A stretch of DNA of 64,000 bases from Desulfuromusa sp. GTDB taxonomy: Bacteria > Desulfobacterota > Desulfuromonadia > Desulfuromonadales > Geopsychrobacteraceae. Below are positions 9,126-18,357 of this stretch, piece after piece (the stretch's first letter is position 1; the number at the start of each line of letters is the position of its first letter). Where the stretch lies: positions 33,707-97,706 of the forward strand of contig JADGEB010000008.1 in NCBI GenBank assembly GCA_016744595.1, read 5' to 3'. Position numbers and translations under genes: made by a program. The notes below the pieces were generated by a model that was given only the letters and a program-made list of their open reading frames with translations, was not told the DNA's origin and searched no databases.

Positions 9126-9517
9126 ATATAAGAACTTTCCACAACCAGTAATAAAAAGATGCAGACTCGTTTACTACCCCCCCTTGAGTCGACATCAATA
9201 GATGTTTAAAATCATTTTGACCAACTTTAACCAGTTCAGGATAGACAATTAGCTTCTTTTTTCCAACCTTGATTTTATGCAGAACCAAGGAACTCACCAA
9301 CAGCCTATTTCGGCATAGGTCAAAGAAAAATAGGCTGACTTAAAAAAACGGTACTATTCAAGTTTTATGTTCAACACACAAATTTTCTTTAACGTAGTAC
9401 CATTTCATACTCTACCCGGAATTTATCAAGATTTTTCCCAAGAGTCTCAGGTTCAGGTGTAAGATAAGTTTTCCTACAAAAGATTAAACATCAACTGATG
9501 AAAGAAAGAAAAACCAC
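9126..9517. other. Gene-free region between divergent genes (392 bp)
   Basis: This holds the upstream regions of the NapH-like gene and the aminotransferase. I see two inverted repeats (9301-9337 and 9350-9401, GGTACTA/TAGTACC) and a seven-base C run near 9177. An open minus-strand frame crosses part of it, but it overlaps the NapH-like gene in another frame and has no ribosome-binding site. No convincing gene is present. Confidence 0.6.
9301..9337. repeat. Perfect 10-bp inverted repeat
   Basis: CAGCCTATTT (9301-9310) is the exact reverse complement of AAATAGGCTG (9328-9337), separated by 17 bases. An A run follows on the plus strand, so this is not a canonical terminator for either neighbour, both of which start away from it. 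A regulatory site or a remnant of a mobile repeat is possible. Confidence 0.5.
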
Positions 9518-10705
9518 ATGGACTACAAACATCTTCTTGCTGATCGCACCCAACGGATGTCTGCAAGCGCCATCCGTGAAATCCTCAAAGTCGTTTCCCT
9601 ACCCGGAATGATCTCACTGGCCGGTGGTATCCCGGCGCCCGAGAGCTTCCCGATGGAGATTATTGATCAATTGACCCGTACTGTTTTGAAAAAATATGGT
9701 TCCAGCGCTTTTCAGTACGACTTGACCGAAGGATTCATGCCGTTGCGTAAGGCACTGGTCACCCACCTCTCCAAGAAAGGAGTTTGCACCGAAGCGGAGA
9801 GAATTACTATCTCCAGCGGTTCTCAGGGGGCTCTAGACGGTATTGGCAAGTTACTCATCAGTAAAAGAGATAAGGTTGCAGTAGAAGCACCGACCTATCT
9901 CGGAGCATTGCAGGCATTTAATCCCTATGAACCGGACTATGTCCGCATGGATACCGATGACGATGGCTTGATCCCGGAATCTCTCGATGACGTTTTGAGT
10001 CATAACGATATCAAATTTGTTTACCTGGTTCCAACCTTCCAGAATCCAACGGGACGCACCCTCCCCCTGGCACGACGAAAACAGGTCGCGGATATTCTAC
10101 ATAAACATCAGGCTTTGCTGTTTGAAGATGATCCCTACGGCGATCTTCGTTTCAGTGGTAACGAACTACCAACTATCCAAAGCCTGGCACCAGAACACGT
10201 TATTTATGCTGGAACCCTGTCAAAAATTTTCGCACCCGGATTACGCATCGGTTATCTAGTGGCTCCTAAATTTATCAGTCATTGGTTGGTGCTGAGTAAG
10301 CAGGGAGTTGACCTCCACACCAGCACCTTTAATCAAGCACTGGCTGCCGAGTATTTGGAAGGTGGTTATTTACAAACACATCTGCCAAAAATCATTGAAC
10401 TCTACCGTCCCCGGCAGCAAGCTATGCTGAAGGCACTGGAACAGTACTTCCCAAAAGAATTCCACTGGGCTCATCCAGAAGGAGGGATGTTCATTTGGGT
10501 CGAAGGACCAAAAGGGTTTAATCTGGAAAATGCTTACAAAAAAGCGGTCAGCCGGAATGTCGCCTTCGTCCCTGGACGCTATTTCTATTCCCATCCGGAC
10601 GAAGGACTGGAAACCATGCGTCTAAATTTCACCATGTTCGATGAAGAAACTCTAGCACAGGCAATTAAAACACTTGGTGAGGTTTTAAAAGAGGAATTGG
10701 CATAA
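9518..10705 (+). CDS. PLP-dependent class I/II aminotransferase (2-aminoadipate transaminase-like)
   Basis: A 395-residue fold-type I aminotransferase. It begins with SLPGMISLAGGIPAPESFP, typical of the LysN/2-aminoadipate and aromatic aminotransferase group. VPTFQNPTGRTL lies near the PLP ring, and TLSKIFAPGLRIGY contains the Schiff-base lysine. No GntR-type HTH precedes it, so it is not a MocR regulator. AAGAAAGAAA before the ATG is a weak ribosome-binding site. The substrate could be 2-aminoadipate, valine or an aromatic amino acid; the sequence alone does not say. Confidence 0.88.
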   Translation: MDYKHLLADRTQRMSASAIREILKVVSLPGMISLAGGIPAPESFPMEIIDQLTRTVLKKYGSSAFQYDLTEGFMPLRKALVTHLSKKGVCTEAERITISSGSQGALDGIGKLLISKRDKVAVEAPTYLGALQAFNPYEPDYVRMDTDDDGLIPESLDDVLSHNDIKFVYLVPTFQNPTGRTLPLARRKQVADILHKHQALLFEDDPYGDLRFSGNELPTIQSLAPEHVIYAGTLSKIFAPGLRIGYLVAPKFISHWLVLSKQGVDLHTSTFNQALAAEYLEGGYLQTHLPKIIELYRPRQQAMLKALEQYFPKEFHWAHPEGGMFIWVEGPKGFNLENAYKKAVSRNVAFVPGRYFYSHPDEGLETMRLNFTMFDEETLAQAIKTLGEVLKEELA

Positions 10706-10904
10706 ATTTTCCCATCACGCCATTAACGCAACGATTTATCCTGTCCCCCATTCGAGCATATTGGGCAGAACCTTTCTGTTCAAATTGATCAGCGAGATTC
10801 ATGACCAGGCAAAGATATTCATCGGGTGTGCTGTAACTCTGGAGCACTATCTCCAATTTGTCGGCGGAGCTGATTTCAGAATTGTGGAGAATGTCTTGCC
10901 GCTG

Positions 10905-10943
10905 GGAAAAATTCAGACGACCACCAGAAGAAAGTGGGTGGTC
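10905..10943 (-). terminator. Terminator overlapping the selO stop codon
   Basis: On the minus strand, GACCACC and GGTGGTC form a perfect 7-bp stem around an 11-base loop. It begins at the selO stop codon and is followed by GTCTGAATTTTT. Confidence 0.65.
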
Positions 10944-12561
10944 AGGAGCTACAAGAAAGCATCGAACAACCCGCCCGATGCCGTGCCCATTCGGGTCGTT
11001 TCTGAGCAAATTCTTCATTTTCAGGCTGTTCCGCATACGGTTGTCGCATCACCTGCAGCAAATCATTGACCAGACCATAATCACCATCTTCCGCTTTATC
11101 AATCGCTAATTGTACCAAATAGTTGCGCAGCACATATTTGGGATTAACTGCTTTCATCCGTTCCTGACGTTCATCAACACTGAGTCCATCCTGAGCGACC
11201 CGATTAAGGTAGGTACGTAGCCAACCGTTGATCTGAGCTTTATTTTTTTCAGACAAATCTTCCGGTTGGTAGTAAGCATCGAGCAGCGGGGCAAATAAAT
11301 CAGCGCCGTCATTGCTATCTGTAGGCACCAGATCAACCAATTTACGGTAAAATATCGTCATATCGGTTTCCACCAACTGCAACATCTTTTCCAGTTCGGC
11401 AATCAACAGCAGATCGGTTGCTGGTTCAAACTTTTTTAGCCCCAGCTTTTGTGCCATCATCTCCCGCCAACCCTGCTGGTAGTGATCGTTATAAAGTTGC
11501 AGCGCTGCTTCCAACGGTTCTGCCTGCTCAATCAGTGGGTAGATAGCATTAGCCAGCTGGACAAGATTCCAGAGGGCAATCTGTGGCTGATGACCGAACC
11601 GATAGCGCCCCCCTTGGGCATCAGTGGTATTAGGAGTCCAATCAGGATCGTAATTTTCTAGCCATCCGTAGGGACCGTAATCGATAGTCAAACCGAGAAT
11701 CGACATATTGTCAGTGTTCATGACTCCATGGACAAAACCAACGCGCATCCAGTGGATAATCATCTCAGCAGTACGGCGGCAGACAGTTTCGAACCACTGC
11801 TGATATACAGCGGTCGAAGGCTTCCCCAAATGGGGGAAATCAGTCTGGATTGTGTAATCAACCAGTTGGCGCAACGGCTCGATTTCGTTGCGCCAAGCAA
11901 AAATTTGAAAGCTTCCAAAACGGGTAAAGGAAGGCGCCACCCGACAAACCACTGCACCTGGCTCTTCCTGTGGATGCCCATCATAAAACATGTCGCGGTT
12001 AACCTGTTCACCTGTCAGCAGCAAACTCAGAGCGCGTGTAGTTGGTACTCCCAGATGATGCATCGCTTCGCTACAGAGAAATTCTCGCACCGAAGAGCGC
12101 AGCACTGCCCGCCCATCAGCCCGGCGTGAATAGGGAGTTGGCCCCGCACCTTTCAGCTGCAACGCCCAGCGTTCCCCCTGCTTGTTGACAATCTCACCAA
12201 GGTTTACTGCCCGGCCATCACCCAATTGTCCAGCCCAGTTGCCAAACTGGTGACCTCCATAGCAGGTCGCATAGGGATCCATACCAAGGAGTAACTTGTT
12301 GCCAACAAAAATCTGTGCGAACTCTTTACTTTTGCAAGTTTCATTCTTTAAATTGAGTAGTTCAGCAACCTCTTGAGAGAAGGCCACGAGTTGCGGTGCC
12401 ACCACTGGAGTCGGTGTGACCCGTGAGTAACAAGCACTGTGCACTTGGCGTAATTGGTTGCTACTATCCGGATCGGCTGGAAGCTCACGAACAAAGCAGT
12501 TATCGAACTTCAGTGCGCTGAGGGACAAATCAGCCGGTTGCAAAACCATATTTGTTTTCAT
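10942..12561 (-). CDS. selO: Protein adenylyltransferase SelO (YdiU, UPF0061)
   Basis: A 539-residue pseudokinase-fold enzyme that transfers AMP from ATP to proteins and has been tied to redox homeostasis. Diagnostic stretches are GNKLLLGMDPYATCYGGHQF, WALQLKGAGPTPYSR and ADGRAVLRSSVREFL in the N-terminal half. MNTDNMSILGLTIDYGP carries the Asn and Asp that act like kinase metal ligands. The protein ends GCSMLSCSS, with cysteine where vertebrate SelO has selenocysteine. The start at 12561 is the first ATG; another ATG lies four codons in. It is a single gene, ended by a hairpin at its stop. Confidence 0.95.
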   Translation of the reverse strand: MKTNMVLQPADLSLSALKFDNCFVRELPADPDSSNQLRQVHSACYSRVTPTPVVAPQLVAFSQEVAELLNLKNETCKSKEFAQIFVGNKLLLGMDPYATCYGGHQFGNWAGQLGDGRAVNLGEIVNKQGERWALQLKGAGPTPYSRRADGRAVLRSSVREFLCSEAMHHLGVPTTRALSLLLTGEQVNRDMFYDGHPQEEPGAVVCRVAPSFTRFGSFQIFAWRNEIEPLRQLVDYTIQTDFPHLGKPSTAVYQQWFETVCRRTAEMIIHWMRVGFVHGVMNTDNMSILGLTIDYGPYGWLENYDPDWTPNTTDAQGGRYRFGHQPQIALWNLVQLANAIYPLIEQAEPLEAALQLYNDHYQQGWREMMAQKLGLKKFEPATDLLLIAELEKMLQLVETDMTIFYRKLVDLVPTDSNDGADLFAPLLDAYYQPEDLSEKNKAQINGWLRTYLNRVAQDGLSVDERQERMKAVNPKYVLRNYLVQLAIDKAEDGDYGLVNDLLQVMRQPYAEQPENEEFAQKRPEWARHRAGCSMLSCSS

Positions 12562-12617
12562 TGGCTAATTGTCGCATTGCTTTTACTTCTGAGGCAAGAG
12601 GTCTGAAATAAATTACT

Positions 12618-12637
12618 CTAGCAGCCAGTCCATTGAT
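12618..12637 (+). repeat. Dispersed 20-bp repeat, copy 1
   Basis: CTAGCAGCCAGTCCATTGAT occurs here in the 292-bp gap between selO and the SEC-C gene, and again identically at 28544-28563. This copy lacks the CTGCTAG right arm found at the second copy. Confidence 0.75.
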
Positions 12638-12853
12638 AGGCAGATAGGAAATAAAAGACCACGGGGGAGAATGTCATTATTATTTTACAGAGATAATGAG
12701 CAATACTGTATTCGCAAAAAGGTTAAAAATTTAAGCAAAAATCGCCCTGCAAGCGTATTGATTTTTAGAGACGAAGACCCACATAGGAGAGGTCTAGCGC
12801 CTGCAAAACCGTGACAACGCAAGAGGGCAAAATTTCCCAATGTCATCGATAAA

Positions 12854-13333
12854 TCAGCCGCAGCACTTCTTGTACTTCTTCCCACTGCCACAAGGACAAG
12901 GGTCGTTACGGCCAACTTTGGTCACGCTGATCGGCTGCGACTTGACCATATTCCCATCAGTAAACAACCATTTTTTTCTCTTGCGCTTGAACTGACCGCA
13001 TTCGTGATAGTTACGTAAACCGTCTTTATCACGGTAGCGGGCGATAAATTCGACCTCCCCCTCGTCATCATCCAGACCACCTGCCGTAGTCCCAACAATT
13101 TCAAGGCCGTGCCATTCAGAGTTTTCAGCCCAGGTTTTGGTTCCCTTATGATCGTAGTCCTTCCGAAAATCAGGGTGAGTCGTGTTATAAATAAAGTCGA
13201 CATCGACTTTAACGTGGGCTGTGTAACGCGCCCGCATCAATTCTTCCGCAGTTTCAGCCGTTTTCTTTTCAGTGATGATTGGCTCACAGCAGGAAGCGTA
13301 ACCGTTACCACTCCCACAAGGACAGCTATTCAT
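12854..13333 (-). CDS. YchJ-family SEC-C motif protein
   Basis: A 159-residue protein with zinc-binding SEC-C motifs at both ends: [13 protein letters not shown] near residues 4-16 and [13 protein letters not shown] at the extreme C-terminus. Between them is a YchJ-type domain (about 30-135; [30 protein letters not shown]) of the NTF2-like fold. Its molecular role is not known. The longer open frame starts at 13402, but the ATG at 13333 has a strong GGAGG ribosome-binding site and starts exactly at the first SEC-C motif, so I chose it. Confidence 0.9.
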   Translation of the reverse strand: MNSCPCGSGNGYASCCEPIITEKKTAETAEELMRARYTAHVKVDVDFIYNTTHPDFRKDYDHKGTKTWAENSEWHGLEIVGTTAGGLDDDEGEVEFIARYRDKDGLRNYHECGQFKRKRKKWLFTDGNMVKSQPISVTKVGRNDPCPCGSGKKYKKCCG

Positions 13334-13597
13334 GTTGGTTCTCCTCCATAGATCAAATGTAAATGCCTGCCGAAGTCTATTCACCCATGAGCAGAGTGTC
13401 AAGACTGTCTTAAGCTGAAATCACCTGAATAACCTGCCTTCAAACAATGAATATGTTCAGAAGTGACAAGACAAAATGATCACCCCAAGAAGACAAATTA
13501 AACCCTCTCACATTAATTCATTGTAATGCCAATCAATATCCAGTAAAGTATTCCTGATTATGTTGCTCTTCATAGCTTAATAGCAGGAGGATAATAG

Positions 13598-14509
13598 ATG
13601 AGACTTTTAACACGTTCCGACTTCGATGGTATTGCCTGCGCAGTACTTTTAAAAGAGATTGGCATAATGGATGAAATGGTTTATGCCCATCCTAAAGATC
13701 TTCAGGACGGCAAGGTCGAAGTCACCAAAAAGGATATTCTGGCAAATGTTCCTTATGTCGAAGGGTGTGGACTCTGGTTTGACCATCACTCCAGCGAACA
13801 GGAACGCCTTGAACTCGAAGGTAAGTATGAAGGGTTGAGTAAACTTGCTCCAAGTGCAGCCAGAGTTATCAGCGATTACTATGGTGCAGATAAATTCGAC
13901 AAATATCAGGAAATGCTTCAGTACGTAGACAAAGTCGACTCAGCACAACTCACCGAAGATGAGATCATGAATCCTGAAGGATGGGTTTTGCTCGGTTTCA
14001 TTTGCGATCCTCGAAGTGGGCTTGGCTATCACAAAGATTACCGGATCAGTAATCTGCAACTGATGCGCGATTTGATGGATCACCTCGGCAATAAATCAAT
14101 CGAGGAAATTCTTCAACTTCCTGATGTCAAAGAGCGGGTCGATCGCTACTTTGAGAACAACGTGATTTTCAAAAAATTTCTCCTCGAACAATCAACTCAG
14201 GTTGGTTCTGTCGTTATCACCGATTCCAGAGGGACGAAGGAGAACCCTCCCGGTAACCGTTTCCTCATTTACTCATTATTCCCGGAAACAAACATTTCAA
14301 TCCGTCTGATTGACGGACGTGGAAAAGAGTTTGTAGCCATCTCTGTCGGCTACAGTATCCTGAATCGAACCTCCAACGTTAATGTTGGCTCCTTGATGCT
14401 GAAATATGGTGGCGGCGGCCACAAAGCGGTCGGCACCTGTCAGGTTCCTTACGCTGAAGCCAATCAGGTTTTAAAAGAAATAATTGAAGCAATCAAAGCA
14501 CAGGACTGA
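13598..14509 (+). CDS. DHH-family phosphoesterase (exopolyphosphatase-like)
   Basis: A 303-residue cytoplasmic DHH phosphoesterase. SDFDGIACAVLL (residues 7-18) and FDHHSSE near 63-69 supply the Mn-binding acids and histidines of the DHH domain. GGGGHKAVGTCQVP near 272-285 is the DHHA1 substrate-binding motif. Relatives include exopolyphosphatases, NrnA nano-RNases and cyclic dinucleotide phosphodiesterases. The substrate here is not determined. AGGAGG lies before the ATG. It is a single gene, followed by a GGGGACAGACTT hairpin. Confidence 0.85.
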   Translation: MRLLTRSDFDGIACAVLLKEIGIMDEMVYAHPKDLQDGKVEVTKKDILANVPYVEGCGLWFDHHSSEQERLELEGKYEGLSKLAPSAARVISDYYGADKFDKYQEMLQYVDKVDSAQLTEDEIMNPEGWVLLGFICDPRSGLGYHKDYRISNLQLMRDLMDHLGNKSIEEILQLPDVKERVDRYFENNVIFKKFLLEQSTQVGSVVITDSRGTKENPPGNRFLIYSLFPETNISIRLIDGRGKEFVAISVGYSILNRTSNVNVGSLMLKYGGGGHKAVGTCQVPYAEANQVLKEIIEAIKAQD

Positions 14510-14569
14510 AAATCTGAAGCTCTTGGAAGATAGAATATCCTGTAATGTATTAATTACATTATAAATATA

Positions 14570-14618
14570 GGGGACAGACTTTGAACAACGCATTTATTAC
14601 GCTGTGAAGTTTGTCCCC
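14570..14618. repeat. GGGGACAGACTT inverted repeat
   Basis: GGGGACAGACTT (from 14570) pairs with AAGTTTGTCCCC (ending 14618) with one G-T wobble. The loop is 24-25 bases and ATTTATTTTT follows. It could serve as the terminator of the DHH gene. Similar GGGGACAGAC palindromes are, to my recollection, common dispersed repeats in deltaproteobacterial genomes; I see no second copy in this window. Confidence 0.6.
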
Positions 14619-14640
14619 ATTTATTTTTAGCCAGACAGAC

Positions 14641-15537
14641 TCAGGTGAGAAGATTTTTTGCCTCGCTTACAAGCAGCTTTGAAAGGGTGGTTAAAGGTAA
14701 AGATTCAATATTCCAACAATGCCAATAGTGTTTTACTGCTTTTTGTGCTCTTTTGTGAACTTCGACAACCTTACCTGTTTCTCGGAGTGCGTTGCTTTGC
14801 CAATCGGGAACCATACCGTACGCATATCCAGAGCTGATCATCTGCATGAATTGCTCAGTAGCGGGGACATAATGCACAGCTCTCAATTTCACAGTTACGC
14901 CAAGCACATCTTGTAATATTTTGTTATGCAGCATGTCTTTGCGATTAAAAATCACAGCGGGAGCTTCTTCCGCAGCGGAAACGGTTAAGCCATCAGGAAA
15001 CCATTGTGAGATGAAATCCTGTCTTGCAAGTAGCCTATAATTCATTGACCCGAGAAATTCAACTTTACATCCCTGCATAGCAGATGCTGCGTCGCTAATA
15101 CAGCCAACCACAACACCATCTCTAAGAAATTTATGGGTTTGCTCCTGATCATCAATATGCATATCGATCAAGATCTTGCCATTTTTCAAAAGCTCTCCTA
15201 CCGCAGGCAAAAACCAACTGGCAAGACTGTCAGCGTTAATTCCCACCGCAAGCCTGATTGGCTTGGTGTCAGTATCTTCACACATCTCCTTTTCGAAACC
15301 ATCCTCCAGCAATCTTACTTGCAGATAATGTTTAATAAACTGCTGACCAGCATCCGTAGGTTGTGGAGGAGAAGTTCTTGAGAGAAGAATTTTCCCGGTG
15401 CGCTCTTCCAGAAGGCGGACTCGCTGTGATATAGCAGACTGAGTTAAATGCATCACAGAGGCTGCTCTTTCGAAACCACCTTCGTGAACAACCATCGCCA
15501 ATGCTTCTAAAAGTTTGTAATCAATCATAAGTGACAT
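14641..15537 (-). CDS. argP: LysR-family regulator ArgP/LysG type
   Basis: A LysR-type regulator of about 298 residues. The N-terminal winged HTH (DYKLLEALAMVVHEGGFERA, then LTQSAISQRVRLLEERTG) closely follows the pattern of E. coli ArgP, which activates the arginine exporter gene argO in response to Arg and Lys. The C-terminal effector domain is of normal length. An in-frame extension to 15606 exists; ArgP homology starts at MIDYKLL (15528) or the ATG nine bases earlier, which I used. A LysE/ArgO exporter gene lies divergently beyond a small ORF, which supports the assignment. Confidence 0.85.
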   Translation of the reverse strand: MSLMIDYKLLEALAMVVHEGGFERAASVMHLTQSAISQRVRLLEERTGKILLSRTSPPQPTDAGQQFIKHYLQVRLLEDGFEKEMCEDTDTKPIRLAVGINADSLASWFLPAVGELLKNGKILIDMHIDDQEQTHKFLRDGVVVGCISDAASAMQGCKVEFLGSMNYRLLARQDFISQWFPDGLTVSAAEEAPAVIFNRKDMLHNKILQDVLGVTVKLRAVHYVPATEQFMQMISSGYAYGMVPDWQSNALRETGKVVEVHKRAQKAVKHYWHCWNIESLPLTTLSKLLVSEAKNLLT

Positions 15538-15636
15538 TAGCACTACTAATGATATCTTAAAACAATTAATTTTACATTTCACGCCTATGCCAGTACGTTG
15601 GGTCAAACAATCGCACCTTAGCTACTGGAGGCAATT

Positions 15637-15795
15637 ATGGGTTTTCTATTTTTTGTAATTTTGGTCATCATGGTTTTAATTGCAACAGGGCTTGCCAGAC
15701 ATGAGACAAGAGAAAACCATGCAGACATAATAAATGTTGCATGGCTATCTGAATCAGATAAATTTAAGTTGATCATGCGCTGGGGAATTAAATGA
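15637..15795 (+). CDS. Small membrane protein ORF (52 aa) between argP and argO
   Basis: A short ORF of 52 codons with a good ribosome-binding site (GGAGG at 15627-15631, six bases before the ATG). The product starts MGFLFFVILVIMVLIATGLA, a single strongly hydrophobic segment. A charged tail of about 30 residues follows (RHETRENHAD, then SESDKFKLIMRWGIK). It would be a single-pass small membrane protein, lies divergent to argP and 50 bases upstream of the argO start, and so may share argP control. I recognise no family. The ribosome-binding site and the amphipathic composition are the only evidence that it is translated. Confidence 0.55.
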   Translation: MGFLFFVILVIMVLIATGLARHETRENHADIINVAWLSESDKFKLIMRWGIK

Positions 15796-15845
15796 TAACT
15801 GTTGAGATTTTCAGAACTCAGCATGATTTTTTTGAGGCTAGATAA

Positions 15846-16487
15846 GTGAATGATACTGCCATAACCTATGCACCTCTTGTTCAGGGATTTTTCCTTAGCG
15901 CCGGTCTCATTATTGCCATTGGTAGCCAGAACGCATTTGTCCTGCGCCAAGGGTTGAAGAAAGAATATGTCTTTACCATCTGCACGATTTGCTTTTTATG
16001 CGATGCATTGCTTATTTTTCTTGGTGTTGGCGGCATTGGCAAGTTGATTGCGACATCCCAAACACTCATGCTGATAGCACGCTGGGGAGGAGCCTTATTT
16101 CTGCTTTTTTATGGAATTCGCTCATTCTGTGCTGCCTTCAAAAATGAAGTTTTATCAGTTGATAAATCGAAGGGTCTTGCTGCCGGATTGACATGGGCTA
16201 TTGTAACAACACTTGCCTTAACCCTTCTCAATCCACATGTTTATATTGATACCGTCATCCTGATTGGCAGTATTGCCAGTCAATATCCCGAAACAGAAAG
16301 GTTCGGTTTTGCTATCGGTGCCGCTTTTGCTTCTATGCTCTGGTTTTACGGTATAGGATATGGTGCCCGCATTCTGACACCTTTTTTCCAGAAACAAATT
16401 TCCTGGAAAATTCTCGATGTCCTCATTGGTGCTGTAATGTGCGTCATTGCCGGGAACCTTCTTTGGCCAATTATTGTATCCGTATAG
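15846..16487 (+). CDS. argO: LysE/ArgO-family amino acid exporter
   Basis: A 213-residue inner-membrane exporter of the LysE superfamily with about six hydrophobic segments. The signature GSQNAFVLRQGL (about 27-38) is typical of LysE and ArgO, which expel lysine and arginine. ALTLLNPHVYIDTV near 125-138 is a second conserved stretch. It begins with GTG. The divergent argP-like regulator is the usual genomic partner and would activate it when basic amino acids build up. Arginine versus lysine preference cannot be read from the sequence. Confidence 0.88.
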   Translation: MNDTAITYAPLVQGFFLSAGLIIAIGSQNAFVLRQGLKKEYVFTICTICFLCDALLIFLGVGGIGKLIATSQTLMLIARWGGALFLLFYGIRSFCAAFKNEVLSVDKSKGLAAGLTWAIVTTLALTLLNPHVYIDTVILIGSIASQYPETERFGFAIGAAFASMLWFYGIGYGARILTPFFQKQISWKILDVLIGAVMCVIAGNLLWPIIVSV

Positions 16488-16546
16488 GGATCCTTAAAGC
16501 TTAAGAATTCAAAACTTATGATTGTCAAACCTTACAAGGTATCAAG

Positions 16547-17761
16547 ATGAAAATAGCCATAATTGGTGGTGGAGCAGCCGGTTTTTTTGCCGCAATTTCG
16601 GCAAAAGAAAACTATCCAAAAGCCACAGTTGTTATCTTTGAAAAAACACAGACTATTTTGACCAAGGTAAAGATATCAGGTGGCGGTCGGTGTAACCTCA
16701 CCAACGGTTGCTCAAATATAAAGGAACTGAGTAGCGCTTATCCCCGTGGTAGTAATTCCCTAAAAAAAGCCTTCAAAACTTTCGATAACAGACATGCAAT
16801 GCAGTGGTTTGAGTCACGTGGAGTCCCGCTGATCATTCAGGATAACAATTGTGTGTTTCCCCTTTCGCAAAGCTCACAAAGCGTCATCGACTGTTTTCTG
16901 GAACAAACAGACAAGTTAAAAATCAAAATAGAGCTGGGAATAGGGGTAAAAACCATCAAAAAATTCCTTGGGAAACTACAGTTAAGCTTTTTTGGCGGAA
17001 AAATTCCTGACAGAATATTTGATAAGGTCATCGTTGCAACTGGCGGCTCCCCAAAAAGAGATGGTTTAATATGGCTTGAAAAGCTGAATCACAAAATTGA
17101 GGCTCCCGTGCCATCCCTATTCACCTTCAAGATAGCTGATGAAACGGTGACGGAACTAATGGGGATTGTCGTTGAAAATACCTTGGTGAGTATTCAGAGT
17201 ACCAAGCTTAAAGCCGAGGGACCGTTACTAATCACACATTGGGGGATGAGCGGTCCGGCGATTTTAAAGTTATCGGCCTTTGGTGCCAGGGTTTTGAGTG
17301 AGAAAAGTTACGAATTCAAGATTCAAGTCAACTGGACCAACGTACGTGACCACGATGCTGTCGTTGCCCAGCTGAGCAATATCACTGTTGAACATCCAAA
17401 AAAAATATTGGCAAACATCAGACCCTACTCTTTACCGGATCGATTGTGGAACTATTTGTTGGAAAAAACCCACCTGCCAACAAACAAAAAATGGGGAGAG
17501 ATTGGAAAATCCGGACTGAATAAACTGGTCAACATACTGACCAATGATGTTTATTCAGTCAAGGGGCGAACCCAGTTCAGGGATGAGTTTGTAACCTGTG
17601 GTGGAGTCAGTCTGGAAAGCATCGACTTTAATACGATGCAGAGCAAGGTATGTGAAAATTTATATTTTGCCGGGGAAATCATGAATATCGACGGCATTAC
17701 TGGGGGATATAACTTTCAGGCGGCATGGACAACAGCGTTTATTGCGGCAAAGTTAAATTAA
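16547..17761 (+). CDS. HI0933/BaiN-family FAD-dependent oxidoreductase
   Basis: A 404-residue flavoprotein. IIGGGAAGFFAAISA (5-19) is the dinucleotide-binding motif for FAD. KISGGGRCNLTNG (about 44-56) is the family hallmark, and TGGYNFQAAW near the C-terminus closes the FAD site. Family members are called YhiN, HI0933-like or BaiN; their physiological substrates are mostly undetermined. AAGGTATCAAG precedes the ATG. It may follow argO in the same transcript (60-base gap), but no functional link is known. Confidence 0.9.
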   Translation: MKIAIIGGGAAGFFAAISAKENYPKATVVIFEKTQTILTKVKISGGGRCNLTNGCSNIKELSSAYPRGSNSLKKAFKTFDNRHAMQWFESRGVPLIIQDNNCVFPLSQSSQSVIDCFLEQTDKLKIKIELGIGVKTIKKFLGKLQLSFFGGKIPDRIFDKVIVATGGSPKRDGLIWLEKLNHKIEAPVPSLFTFKIADETVTELMGIVVENTLVSIQSTKLKAEGPLLITHWGMSGPAILKLSAFGARVLSEKSYEFKIQVNWTNVRDHDAVVAQLSNITVEHPKKILANIRPYSLPDRLWNYLLEKTHLPTNKKWGEIGKSGLNKLVNILTNDVYSVKGRTQFRDEFVTCGGVSLESIDFNTMQSKVCENLYFAGEIMNIDGITGGYNFQAAWTTAFIAAKLN

Positions 17762-17788
17762 TAGATTCTTAAGCTGGTTCACGCTGCT

Positions 17789-18322
17789 TCAACGCCGCCT
17801 CTTCCCTTTAGCTTTTGGCTGCCTAGGGGGCTTGACTGTCTTGGAAAGCGTTTTAAATTCAGCCTCATAACCAATAACAAAATGTGAGCTAGTTTCATTT
17901 CGCATACTAAGAAAATGAGCATTATTTTTATCAAAAGGGCAAATTGGCAAGTCACAAGATTCGAAACCAAACTTTCGGTAATAACTTGATTCACCTAGGA
18001 CAAACAGGGTTCGGCTTTTAATATGTTCCTGCCTTAAAGCAAATCGAAGCAGTTCGGATCCTACTCCCTGCTTTTGAAAATCAGGTGACACTGCCATCGG
18101 TGCCAGATGCAAACCACAAACCTCGTCACCATGATAGGCATTAGAAAAAGCAATATAAGCGATGCCCTTTCCGGCATGTAGACAGATCCAATCGTGCACC
18201 ATTTTGTCATTTTCATGAAACTTCTGTGCTAGTAGTGCTTCGTACTCACTGCCAGGAAAAGCACGGCGCAGCAACGCATAAACCTTAGCCCGGTTTTCGA
18301 TGCTTACCTGCTGTATTTTCAT
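17789..18322 (-). CDS. GNAT-family N-acetyltransferase
   Basis: A 177-residue acetyltransferase. LAPMAVSPDFQKQGVGSELL near 82-101 contains the acetyl-CoA pyrophosphate-binding motif (QKQGVG), and YYRKFGFE is the usual late motif. It resembles the YhbS-like subfamily. An unusual lysine- and arginine-rich tail (about the last 12 residues, ending KGKRRR) could bind nucleic acid or the ribosome. It lies downstream of arsC on the same strand with a 35-base gap and may be cotranscribed. The substrate is unknown. Confidence 0.85.
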   Translation of the reverse strand: MKIQQVSIENRAKVYALLRRAFPGSEYEALLAQKFHENDKMVHDWICLHAGKGIAYIAFSNAYHGDEVCGLHLAPMAVSPDFQKQGVGSELLRFALRQEHIKSRTLFVLGESSYYRKFGFESCDLPICPFDKNNAHFLSMRNETSSHFVIGYEAEFKTLSKTVKPPRQPKAKGKRRR

Positions 18323-18357
18323 AATATCTATCCCTGAAAGTTACGACTAAATTGGTT

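Noticed and set aside
9007..9300. Minus-strand ORF of 97 codons before the NapH-like gene
   Set aside because: Its second half lies in another frame of the NapH-like gene, and it has no ribosome-binding site. A frameshift at the C/G run near 9177 does not join it to that gene, since the other frames hit stops.
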